Shown: positions 1 to 6,565, numbered from the stretch's first letter. The stretch: DNA of 7,054 nucleotides from Chloroflexota bacterium (GCA_021823555.1 JAKANW010000148.1:1-7054), one strand, 5' to 3'. The notes: generated by a model not told the origin, from the sequence alone. Program-made: numbers and translations.

Positions 1-1944
1 ACCTTCGGCGGCATCAACCTGGAAGATATCAAGGCGCCTGAGTGCTTCTACATTGAAGAAACGCTCAAGGGCATGCTTGATATTCCGGTCTTCCACGATG
101 ATCAGCATGGCACCGCCATCATCTCTTCGGCGGGGCTGGCGAACGCTCTCGAAATCGTGGGCAAGAAGCATAGTGAAGTGCGCGTGGTCATTTCCGGTGC
201 GGGCGCTTCGGCCATTTCCTGCGCCGAGTTGGCCATCCGCTGGGGTGTGAAGCGCGAAAATATCATGATGTGCGATAGCCGTGGTGTGATTTACAAAGGC
301 CGCACCGAGGGCATGAACAAGTACAAGGAGCGCTTCATCGTTGACACAGATGCCCGCACTCTGGCGGATGCACTGCGAGGGGCGGATGTGTTCTACGGCC
401 TCTCTGTAGCCAACGTGATGACTCCCGAAATGGTCAAGTCCATGGCCAAGGATCCGATCGTGTTTGCCATGGCAAACCCTGATCCTGAAATCAATCCTGA
501 CCTGGCCAGGGCGGCCCGCAAGGATGTGATCATTGCCACCGGGCGTTCGGATTATATGAACCAGATCAACAATGTGCTCGGTTTCCCGTTCATCTTCCGC
601 GGCGCGCTGGATGTGCGCGCCCGCGCCATCAACGAGGAGATGAAGTTCGCGGCATCCAGGGCGTTGTCGGCGTTGACGAAGGAAGATGTGCCCGATTCCG
701 TGCTGCGCGCCTATGGGGTGGATAGCCTCAAGTTTGGCCGTGAATACATCATCCCCAAGCCGCTCGACCCGCGCGTCCTGTTGTGGGAAGCTCCCGCCGT
801 GGCTGGAATGGCCATGAAGACCGGCGTGGCCCGCAAGACCATTGACATTGACGAATATCGCGAGCAACTGGCTTACCGCCAGGGCAAGGGCGAGCAGGTA
901 CGTTACTTCTTCCAGAATAAGGCGCGTTCCTCGGGTGGGGAAAAGCGTGTGGTCTTCGCCGAGGGCGAGGAGCAGAAGATCATCCGCGCCGCTTACCAGG
1001 TCACGGAAGAAGGCATTGCCACACCGATCCTGATCGGTCGTCCGCACGTGATCCAGGAGCAACTCCAGACCCTGGGCATTGATTTCAAGCCTGAGGTGAC
1101 CGACCCTTCCAATTTCAAGAAGTTGGATAAGTATGCGGCTGCCTATTACGAAATGCGCAACCGCAAGGGCTTGACGATGAACGATGCCGCCAAGATCGTG
1201 CGCGAGCCGAACGTGCTTGGCCCGTTGATGGTCAGGATGGGTGATGCAGATGCGTTTGTCTCCGGCCTGACCTACGATTATCCTGAAGTCATCCGCCCGG
1301 CGCTGCAGATCCATCACACTGCCAAAGGCGCAACCCGCGCCGCGGGTGTGTACATCATGATCGTTGAAGACCGCGTCTATCTCTTCACAGATGCCACGGT
1401 CAACATTGACCCGACGCCCGAAGACTTGGCCGAGATTGCCTGCCTGGCGGCAGACTTTGCTGCCAAACTGGAACTCGACCCGCGCGTGGCCTTCCTGTCG
1501 TTCTCGAACTTTGGCTCCACGCCGCACCCGCTCTCGGAGAAGGTGCGGAAAGCTGTTGAACTGGTTAAAGCACGCTGCCCCGAGTTGTCTGTGGATGGCG
1601 AGATGCAGGCTGACACAGCAGTGGTGCCTGAGATCATGGAAGAGCGTTACCCGTTCAGCGCAGTCAAGGACGCCAATGTATTGGTCTTCCCGTCGCTTGA
1701 GTCTGCCAACATTGCCTACAAATTGCTGGCCCGCCTCGGCAAGGCCAAGGCCATTGGCCCGATCCTGCTGGGCATGGGCGCTCCGGTGCATGTGTTGCAG
1801 ACCGGTGACGATGTCAATGCCATTGTGCAAATCACCTCGGTGGCTGTGATGGATGCCATGGGGCGCTCCGAGAAGATCGAAAAGAAAGCCAAGAAGGCGC
1901 CTAAGAAAGTTGTGAAGTCTACCACCAAAAAGGCCAAGAAGTAA
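1..1944 (+). CDS. maeB: NADP-type malic enzyme fused to phosphotransacetylase domain (MaeB-like), 5' partial
   Basis: Likely catalyses oxidative decarboxylation of malate to pyruvate with NAD(P)H formation in the cytoplasm. The frame is open from base 1, so the true start lies upstream; 647 residues are visible, and MaeB proteins are usually near 760. Residues 1-14 carry the malic-enzyme block GGINLEDIKAPECF, with a metal-ligand Glu-Asp pair at 8-9, and FHDDQHGT follows at 31-38. The Rossmann motif ISGAGAS (64-70) and MANPDPEI (157-164) mark the nucleotide-binding domain. From about residue 315 (KRVVFAEGEE) to 620 is a phosphotransacetylase-like domain (FLSFSNFGS, VDGEMQADTAV, PILLGMGAPVHVLQ). 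In characterised MaeB enzymes this domain is regulatory and responds to acetyl-CoA; whether it is catalytic here cannot be told. The last 23 residues (625-647) contain 12 lysines and look like an added basic tail. NADP rather than NAD preference is inferred from the fused architecture. Confidence 0.95.
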   Translation, partial: TFGGINLEDIKAPECFYIEETLKGMLDIPVFHDDQHGTAIISSAGLANALEIVGKKHSEVRVVISGAGASAISCAELAIRWGVKRENIMMCDSRGVIYKGRTEGMNKYKERFIVDTDARTLADALRGADVFYGLSVANVMTPEMVKSMAKDPIVFAMANPDPEINPDLARAARKDVIIATGRSDYMNQINNVLGFPFIFRGALDVRARAINEEMKFAASRALSALTKEDVPDSVLRAYGVDSLKFGREYIIPKPLDPRVLLWEAPAVAGMAMKTGVARKTIDIDEYREQLAYRQGKGEQVRYFFQNKARSSGGEKRVVFAEGEEQKIIRAAYQVTEEGIATPILIGRPHVIQEQLQTLGIDFKPEVTDPSNFKKLDKYAAAYYEMRNRKGLTMNDAAKIVREPNVLGPLMVRMGDADAFVSGLTYDYPEVIRPALQIHHTAKGATRAAGVYIMIVEDRVYLFTDATVNIDPTPEDLAEIACLAADFAAKLELDPRVAFLSFSNFGSTPHPLSEKVRKAVELVKARCPELSVDGEMQADTAVVPEIMEERYPFSAVKDANVLVFPSLESANIAYKLLARLGKAKAIGPILLGMGAPVHVLQTGDDVNAIVQITSVAVMDAMGRSEKIEKKAKKAPKKVVKSTTKKAKK

Positions 1945-1963
1945 GAGACTTGCATCGAAACCA

Positions 1964-1998
1964 AAGACCTCGGAGGGAACTCCGAGGTCTTCTCATTT
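1964..1998. terminator. Long perfect hairpin between convergent maeB and obg
   Basis: Bases 1964-1975 (AAGACCTCGGAG) pair perfectly with 1980-1991 (CTCCGAGGTCTT) around the GNRA-type loop GGAA. The stem starts 19 bp after the maeB stop. On the + strand it is followed by the moderately T-rich TCTCATTT, so it can serve as the maeB terminator. The stem is symmetric, and on the - strand it would act as a second barrier behind the obg terminator. Confidence 0.75.
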
Positions 1999-2000
1999 GA

Positions 2001-2026
2001 AAAAAGAAAGGCACGGTATCGTGCCC
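2001..2026 (-). terminator. Intrinsic terminator of obg
   Basis: Read on the - strand just after the obg stop codon, GGCACG (2025-2020) pairs with CGTGCC (2015-2010) across the loop ATAC. It is followed by TTTCTTTTTT (2009-2000 region). A short GC-rich stem with an immediate T-tract is the classic rho-independent form. It lies 6 bp beyond the obg stop. Confidence 0.85.
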
Positions 2027-2031
2027 TTCTA

Positions 2032-3303
2032 TCATTCCTGCCACTCCAACTCATAATCGCCAATGGCGACGGTATCGCCTTCCTGAACGCCCGCTTTGCG
2101 CAAGGCCTCGTCCACTCCAAGTTTTTCCATCAGTTTTTGGAAACGGCGCACAGATCCATCATGTTCCCAGTAAGTCATGGCGGCGGCGCGCTCGATAGCC
2201 GCGCCGGAGAGACGCCAAACGCCGTCGTCTTCGCGCGTGACGTTGAACTGGCTCGCATCTTTTTCCGGACGATAAATGGGTACCGGTATTTCGGCTTCTT
2301 CCAGGGGGGGAGTTTCGGCCAGCCTGGCGGCGGCTTGCAATAACAGCTCTCGTGTGTTTGTCCTGGCCAGGGCCGAAATTGTCACGAACTCGACTTTTTG
2401 TTTCTTGAATTTCTTGCGGATGTCTGCGAGTCTTTCCTGGACTTCGGGCTGGTCTATCTTGTTGAGCGCTACAAGCTGAGGCTTTTTGCCGAGGTTCGCG
2501 TCGAACAACGATAGCTCCGAATTGATCTGGCTGTAGTCTGCGACCGGGTCCTCCGAAAGGCCATCCAGCAGATGGATCAGGACGCGCGTACGCTGGATGT
2601 GCCGCAGGAAGTCGTGGCCGAGTCCCGCGCCGGTATGTGCACCCTCGATCAGCCCGGGGATGTCGGCCAGCACCACAGTCGTATCGTCGTCCACCTGGGC
2701 CACACCCAGGTTGGGTTCGAGCGTGGTGAAGGGATAGGCCGCGATCTTGGGCTGCGCGTTGGTCAGGACCGAAAGCAGGGTGGATTTGCCCGCGTTCGGG
2801 ACGCCGATCAGCCCGATGTCGGCGATCAGCTTCAGTTCCAGCCTGAGGCGTTTCTCCTCAAACGGTTCGCCGCGTTCGGCGGTGCGCGGCGCCTGGTTGC
2901 GGGAGGTGGCGAAGTGCTGGTTGCCGAGTCCGCCGCGCCCGCCTTTGCAGACGGTCAGGCGTTGGCCCGGCGCGGTCAGGTCGCCGAGGATCTCGCCCGT
3001 GGAAACATCGAAGATGACCGTGCCTGGCGGGACGAAGATCACGAGATCATCGCCGCCGCGACCGGTCTTTTGGGCGCTGCCCCCCGCGCCGCCATCTTGT
3101 GCAGCAAATTTCTGGTTTTGGCGAAAAGCCGAGAGCGTGTTGAGCGTGGGCCGGACTTCAAAAATAACGTCGCCGCCTTTACCGCCGTCGCCGCCATCCG
3201 GCCCGCCGCGTGGGACGAATTTCTCGCGGCGGAAGTGCACCATGCCGTCACCGCCTTTGCCAGACCGAACCTGGATTTCTACGTGGTCTATGAACATGCT
3301 CAC
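2032..3303 (-). CDS. obg: GTPase Obg (CgtA), ribosome-assembly GTPase
   Basis: Essential P-loop GTPase that works on the large ribosomal subunit and links ribosome maturation to stress signalling. The 423-residue protein is full length. The glycine-rich Obg fold spans about 3-160 (GKGGDG, GGPDGGDGGKGG, GGRGGLGN). The G domain has G1 GVPNAGKST (167-175), switch I YPFTTLEPN (190-198), G3 DIPGLIEGA (214-222), G4 NKID (281-284) and G5 SAL (310-312). The C-terminal OCT domain is about 340-423. The longest start is GTG at 3303, but ATG at 3297 (residue 3) gives the usual MFIDHVEI beginning. Neither has a Shine-Dalgarno upstream. A perfect TATAAT (3309-3304) ends 6 nt before that ATG, so a leaderless message starting at 3297 is the better reading. 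The stop of a DegV remnant lies 15 bp upstream, and the gene ends in its own terminator. Confidence 0.98.
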   Translation of the reverse strand: MSMFIDHVEIQVRSGKGGDGMVHFRREKFVPRGGPDGGDGGKGGDVIFEVRPTLNTLSAFRQNQKFAAQDGGAGGSAQKTGRGGDDLVIFVPPGTVIFDVSTGEILGDLTAPGQRLTVCKGGRGGLGNQHFATSRNQAPRTAERGEPFEEKRLRLELKLIADIGLIGVPNAGKSTLLSVLTNAQPKIAAYPFTTLEPNLGVAQVDDDTTVVLADIPGLIEGAHTGAGLGHDFLRHIQRTRVLIHLLDGLSEDPVADYSQINSELSLFDANLGKKPQLVALNKIDQPEVQERLADIRKKFKKQKVEFVTISALARTNTRELLLQAAARLAETPPLEEAEIPVPIYRPEKDASQFNVTREDDGVWRLSGAAIERAAAMTYWEHDGSVRRFQKLMEKLGVDEALRKAGVQEGDTVAIGDYELEWQE

Positions 3304-3333
3304 ATTATAAGGTGATGTCTACTCTTCTGTATA
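3298..3333 (-). promoter_or_regulatory. Candidate leaderless promoter of obg
   Basis: On the - strand, TATAAT (3309-3304) matches the sigma-70 -10 consensus perfectly, and GTGAGC separates it from ATG at 3297. A weak -35-like TATACA (3333-3328, four of six matches to TTGACA) lies 18 bp upstream, inside the 3' end of the DegV remnant. Normal -10 to +1 spacing would place the transcript start at or within a base or two of the ATG. No ribosome-binding site is present, which agrees with leaderless translation. TATAAT by itself is short, so this remains inference. Confidence 0.5.
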
Positions 3334-3642
3334 CCCGCACCATGCCAGCGCCCGCGGACCGGTGTTGGTGCCCAGCACAGGCCCGGTAATGTTGATCAGC
3401 AATTCCTTCGGGTTGTACTCCTGGTGGATGCGCTCGGCAATCGCCTGGGCCCCCGCCAGCGCGTTCCCGTGCAAAACGGCAATGTGCATCGGCTGGCTGC
3501 GGTCGGGTTTTTCGAAGAAGCATTCGATCAGCGCTTCAATGGATTTCCTGCGCATGCGAGCCTGTCCACTGGCTTCGACCAGGCCAGTCTGGTGATTGAG
3601 CTGCGCCAGTGGTTTGAGATTCCCGTAACTTAGGCTTGCTTT
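3319..3642 (-). pseudogene. 5'-truncated DegV-family fatty-acid-binding protein remnant
   Basis: The frame on the - strand is open from 3693 to the TAG at 3319-3321 and encodes the C-terminal third of a DegV protein. Recognisable blocks are GNLKPLAQLN (around 3627-3598), then the basic RMRRKSIEAL segment, HIAVLHGNALAGAQAIAERI, and the terminal ITGPVLGTNTGPRALAW. The last corresponds to the family's GP-x-x-GTHTGPGALG motif, with His replaced by Asn and one Gly by Arg. DegV proteins bind fatty acids for the FakA/FakB kinase system and are about 280 residues long; only about 105 are here. Upstream of about 3640 the frame has no DegV-like sequence and hits a stop at 3694-3696, and no other frame nearby carries the missing part. 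A 78-codon ORF could start at ATG 3555 but has no convincing ribosome-binding site. It is most likely a decaying relic; expression of a short C-terminal domain cannot be excluded. Confidence 0.8.
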
Positions 3643-3795
3643 CTGCCCAAACCTTCCCTTACAGGGTGCTTCGCGACGGGACGGTGTGTAACATCAGTAT
3701 CTCACTCTGGAAGATTACAAAACTTTTACGCCGGCATAATATCCCAGTAATGCGCGACTGATATGTTATAGGAAATTCTGACCATGGAGTAAAAA
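3643..3795. other. Intergenic region holding the DegV breakpoint and the lipoprotein gene's upstream region
   Basis: No coding signal could be recognised on either strand. The junction where DegV similarity stops lies near 3640-3660. The + strand half is AT-richer towards 3715-3775 and probably contains the lipoprotein promoter. There are -10-like hexamers (CATAAT at 3735-3740, TATGTT at 3762-3767), but no -35 partner at proper spacing was convincing, so none is called. Confidence 0.4.
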
Positions 3796-4290
3796 ATGAA
3801 AACAAAAATTCGCACGTTACCCATTTTGTTTCTGGTAATCCTTCTTCTCGCCCTCCCGTTGACCGCCTGTGAAGCAACGATCACGCGCAATGCAAACGGG
3901 TCGCTCAACGTGCAGACGAGCATTGCGCAGCAGGAACTGCAGAGCACGATCCAATCGTCGCTGGCTGACCCGCTGATCACCGAGTTAAACGTTTCGCTCC
4001 AGTCCGGTTATATCCTCGTGACGGGACAGCGCCAACGGGTCAATGACACCAGCAAAACGGATTCGCTCTCATTCCGTCTCGATCTTGGGGTAGCGAGCGG
4101 ACACCTGACCGCCGCCGTATCCAATGCACAGTTGGACGGGGTTGCGGTGGAGCAAAACCGGGTGGACATCTGGAACCAGACCATTGCCAACCGCCTTGAA
4201 AATTTCAGCCAGCGCCGCCCCAATGCCACGCTTCAATCTGTGAGCATCACGCCTGATTCTGTCACGATGACGTGGCAGGTGACGAGGTAG
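3796..4290 (+). CDS. Small putative lipoprotein of unknown function
   Basis: A 164-residue protein with a type II signal peptide: basic MKTKIR, a hydrophobic run at residues 8-22, and lipobox LTAC with Cys25 as the expected lipidation site. It should therefore be exported and anchored to the membrane's outer face. The mature part is hydrophilic, starts with a Ser/Gln/Asn-rich stretch (about 30-60), and then alternates short beta-like segments such as GYILVTGQRQRV, LSFRLDLGVASG and VSITPDSVTMTWQV. That pattern recalls lipid-binding beta/helix proteins such as the DUF2993/LmeA group, but this is a guess from style and no diagnostic motif was found. The ATG is chosen because GGAG (3786-3789) sits 6 nt upstream. 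A strong terminator follows 25 bp after the stop, so the gene is likely monocistronic. Confidence 0.85.
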   Translation: MKTKIRTLPILFLVILLLALPLTACEATITRNANGSLNVQTSIAQQELQSTIQSSLADPLITELNVSLQSGYILVTGQRQRVNDTSKTDSLSFRLDLGVASGHLTAAVSNAQLDGVAVEQNRVDIWNQTIANRLENFSQRRPNATLQSVSITPDSVTMTWQVTR

Positions 4291-4314
4291 CAAAAACCAG
4301 TACATGTATCCGAT

Positions 4315-4345
4315 AAAACCGCAGGTGATGAGCCCGCGGTTTTTT
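4315..4345. terminator. Intrinsic terminator after the lipoprotein gene, probably bidirectional
   Basis: AAAACCGC (4315-4322) pairs with GCGGTTTT (4336-4343). The stem extends past an A/C mismatch by GG (4324-4325) with CC (4333-4334), leaving the loop TGATGAG. The T-run 4340-4345 follows immediately on the + strand. On the - strand the same hairpin is followed by TTTTA and lies 4 bp beyond the nuclease stop codon, so it can end that operon as well. Confidence 0.85.
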
Positions 4346-4348
4346 GCA

Positions 4349-5149
4349 TTAATTTTGTCGCACTGAATAACTTTGTAGTTCCTCGGGCGACAGTTCATTG
4401 GGTTTTACCAGCTTGTAGTGCTTTTCAGAAGAGACTTTGATTCCTTCATCCGTTTGCTCAAATTCAAAAAGCGCAATGAGATCATCTTCCATGAATTGAG
4501 CAGCAATTGCTCTGCAAATCAAGCGCGGAAATCTTAGCGTACACAATTCAAGATCTTGTTCAATTTGTACGACGCCGATTTTGTCTTTGCCGCCTTTTGC
4601 CTGAACAGGCAAAACGTAAGGGGCGCCGCGTTTATCAAGTTCGATATAGATTTCATCCGTTTCGACTTGCGAGCCGTCACGTAAGGTAGTTCTCAAGTGG
4701 TTTTGCAGGGAGTAGCAGGTAATCCCCGTGAAAATATCAATCAAACGATTGTAGCGTAATTTTGCCAAAAGGGATTGTTCATCATTCATCGAATATTTGG
4801 CAATGACTCCGGGAGTGGCATCCGGGATTTTGGTTTCTGCCAAGATACTTGAAGGGACAATCACGGACTGTTTTGCAATCGCGAGTTTGTATTTCCCTTT
4901 GCCGGCTGGTCTGATGATCCACTCATGGCCTCTCGGAGCCTTTGAAGTGATGGACTTTGGCAAAAGCGTTCTGTGTCTGAATGAATACAGCACATCGCCT
5001 AAATTCTTTGGCAATGCGATTCCCAATTCATCCGCAACTTGGCTGAATTCTGTCCGCTCGAATTCGATCTCGGTTACATCCTTCTTGAAATGCTTCATGA
5101 AAATGGCTTCGAGAATTTTCGAATAACGATTTGGCTCTTTGTTTCCCAT
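4349..5149 (-). CDS. Putative restriction endonuclease, PD-(D/E)XK-like (QAK variant)
   Basis: This 266-residue protein directly follows a DNA methyltransferase, with a 3-bp gap, and is the likely cutting partner of a type II-like system. Residues 1-90 look like a DNA-recognition domain (FSQVADELGIALPKNLGDVLY, then YSFRHRTLLP and HEWIIRPAGKGKYKLA). The probable nuclease core is about 110-230. It has a helical lead-in (LLAKLRYNRLIDIFTG, 128-142), acidic D165-E166 in VETDEIYIE, then YVLPVQAKGGKDK with Q183-A184-K185. D/E, a beta hairpin and E/QxK is the PD-(D/E)XK pattern; Gln at the first position of the last motif is a known variant. VVQIEQDLELC (193-203) supplies the following helix with Gln. 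The start is well supported: GGAGAGG (5163-5157), inside the end of the methyltransferase gene, lies 7 nt before the ATG. No signal peptide or membrane segment. The recognition sequence is unknown. An alternative is a nuclease of another defence type, but pairing with the methylase favours restriction. Confidence 0.75.
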   Translation of the reverse strand: MGNKEPNRYSKILEAIFMKHFKKDVTEIEFERTEFSQVADELGIALPKNLGDVLYSFRHRTLLPKSITSKAPRGHEWIIRPAGKGKYKLAIAKQSVIVPSSILAETKIPDATPGVIAKYSMNDEQSLLAKLRYNRLIDIFTGITCYSLQNHLRTTLRDGSQVETDEIYIELDKRGAPYVLPVQAKGGKDKIGVVQIEQDLELCTLRFPRLICRAIAAQFMEDDLIALFEFEQTDEGIKVSSEKHYKLVKPNELSPEELQSYSVRQN

Positions 5150-5152
5150 AGC

Positions 5153-6502
5153 TTACCCTCTCCATTTCAAAATGACGACTTCCTCACGTAGTTGCTCTTT
5201 TGTGGCAGTTGCCAATCTGGTGCGGAATAAGTCAATGTTTACGAGTTCATAGCCTAGCTTTTGAGCTATATTTCCCAATATCTGTCCAGTCCTTATCATC
5301 ACGCGCAAATATGATGCCTGATCTCCGACCACATAGGCTAATTGCGCGCCGGGCCGGAGAACTTTACGTAAGTTAGCTAAATGCTTTGCCAGGCCGCCAA
5401 AATATAATTTTGCGGCTTTTGGGTAAAGCTTTTCAAATCCTGAGTCCTTTCCAAGCTCGATGCGGCGTTGTTCGATTTCGTCTGCAATCTGTTGAATCTC
5501 TGGAAAATCAGAGACCCATTGGTCATCGTCATCGCCTTTGTATATCCCGCGTGTGTTCGACCGAACGAGCCGTTTTTTGAGTTCTCTCAATTCTTCTTTG
5601 TTGTTTATAAATCCAAGTAAAACAGATTCGAGACGCGTGGTTCGTGTGTAGTCTTTTTCATTCGGGTAGGGCGGTGAAGTGATTACTGCGTCAACAGAGT
5701 TCGGTTCGATCACGTCAAAGCTGCGTGCGTCTGCCAAATAGGCCCTCGCGTCGGGATAGGTTTTTCCCGCTACTTGACGCAGATCATTTACCATTTTATC
5801 GATTTCAAACAGCCAATTTGAAACGACAGGCACATCTGCTTTCGGATTCTTGACCCCCACCTCTGGCCCAAAATGCAGATTACTGATTTTAAAGACCAAG
5901 GCATTTCCCAAAGCCAGCAGCGCATGACGATAAAAAGGCTCATCTTCAAATTGTTTTAGACATTCAAACAGGACCAAAGTTTTATGCAAAGGAAGCGGGC
6001 TGACCGAGTTTGCCAGAATTAGTTTTTCTGTTTCGGGCGATAGTGTCCTAAGCTGCAAATCTTTTGGGTCGCTAAACGAAAGATTATCATCAATTCCCTG
6101 TACCTTGAAAATCGCCACTGCTTTTTCTGCAACTTGCCGCGCCCGCACAAATAATTTATCTGCGTCTAAATTCCAATCTGTTTTGACCGATGACGCAAAA
6201 TATGGGAATGGGTTTCCCTCCAACCCGATTGCTTTCATTCCTGCTAATTTGGCTTCCACCAGCGTTGTACCCGTCCCACAAAAGGGATCAAGAATCACGC
6301 TATTTTTATCTAATCCAAATTTCTCGATGTAGTCTCTCACCAAATGCGGCGGAAAGGATAACACGAACCGATACCAATCATGAAAGGCGCGGTCTTGCGG
6401 GTCTAGTTTGTTGGCGCGGCCATTGGAGAGTTCCGGTTTCTTCTCCTCCTGAACTTCCTCGATACCATCAAATCCCATTTTGAGTTGGGTAGGGGTTGCC
6501 AT
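5153..6502 (-). CDS. DNA methyltransferase of the TSPPY type (putative modification enzyme)
   Basis: Transfers methyl groups from S-adenosylmethionine to an exocyclic amino group in DNA. The 449-residue protein has a motif-X-like lead (DWYRFVLSFPPHLVRDYI, 42-59), the SAM-binding motif I DPFCGTGTT (72-80) and motif II GLEGNP (93-98). A motif-III-like YLADARSF (255-262) and catalytic motif IV TSPPY (275-279) follow. A late VVGD block (391-394) fits the C-terminal strands of the fold. Ser in SPPY is common among N4-cytosine enzymes, but N6-adenine cannot be excluded. Motif I precedes IV, unlike the usual beta class, and about 145 mostly helical residues (110-255) sit between motifs II and III. 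Another variable stretch (about 295-365) lies after motif IV; either could hold target recognition. The ATG at 6502 has no Shine-Dalgarno; Met9 is an alternative start. The nuclease gene follows after 3 bp, so modification is made first. Low GC versus neighbours suggests acquisition by transfer. Confidence 0.92.
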   Translation of the reverse strand: MATPTQLKMGFDGIEEVQEEKKPELSNGRANKLDPQDRAFHDWYRFVLSFPPHLVRDYIEKFGLDKNSVILDPFCGTGTTLVEAKLAGMKAIGLEGNPFPYFASSVKTDWNLDADKLFVRARQVAEKAVAIFKVQGIDDNLSFSDPKDLQLRTLSPETEKLILANSVSPLPLHKTLVLFECLKQFEDEPFYRHALLALGNALVFKISNLHFGPEVGVKNPKADVPVVSNWLFEIDKMVNDLRQVAGKTYPDARAYLADARSFDVIEPNSVDAVITSPPYPNEKDYTRTTRLESVLLGFINNKEELRELKKRLVRSNTRGIYKGDDDDQWVSDFPEIQQIADEIEQRRIELGKDSGFEKLYPKAAKLYFGGLAKHLANLRKVLRPGAQLAYVVGDQASYLRVMIRTGQILGNIAQKLGYELVNIDLFRTRLATATKEQLREEVVILKWRG

Positions 6503-6514
6503 GAGCTAATTCTA
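6503..6514 (-). promoter_or_regulatory. Candidate leaderless -10 element of the methyltransferase operon
   Basis: On the - strand TAGAAT (6514-6509) matches the -10 consensus at five of six positions and is separated from ATG 6502 by TAGCTC. No Shine-Dalgarno lies at a usable distance; a purine run GAGAGAGA is about 20 nt upstream, which is too far. No good -35 is present: TTGAGA at 6533-6528 would leave only 13 bp of spacer. The geometry equals that at obg. Confidence 0.35.
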
Positions 6515-6538
6515 TCATTCAAATCTCTCTCAAATGAT
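6514..6538. repeat. Short direct and inverted repeats upstream of the methyltransferase
   Basis: TCAAAT occurs at 6519-6524 and again at 6530-6535, an offset of 11 bp, about one helical turn. Overlapping this, ATCATT (6514-6519) and AATGAT (6533-6538) form an inverted pair. The cluster lies just upstream of and touching the candidate -10 of the methyltransferase, so it could be an operator. The units are only 6 bp and could be chance. Confidence 0.25.
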
Positions 6539-6565
6539 TCTGCGCTATTCCCCATCCTCTCCCGT

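Noticed and set aside
1364..1849. A 161-codon frame overlapping maeB in another frame
   Set aside because: Arg/Trp/Ser-rich shadow of the phosphotransacetylase domain, with no family similarity.
2747..3310. A second 187-codon + strand frame opposite obg
   Set aside because: Pro/Ser-rich translation of the glycine-rich Obg domain read backwards; no start signal and no motif.
2572..3315. A 247-codon open frame on the + strand opposite obg
   Set aside because: It lies wholly antisense to a clear Obg protein in GC-rich DNA, where spurious long frames are common; its protein is Ala/Arg/Val-rich with no recognisable motif.
3712..3767. A sigma-70 promoter for the lipoprotein gene
   Set aside because: Several -10-like hexamers exist but none pairs with a credible -35 at 16-18 bp, so no site is called.
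3659..3980. Antisense frames covering the lipoprotein start, considered as the missing DegV N-terminus after a frameshift
   Set aside because: Their translations show no DegV N-terminal features, so the DegV 5' part appears deleted and not merely frameshifted.
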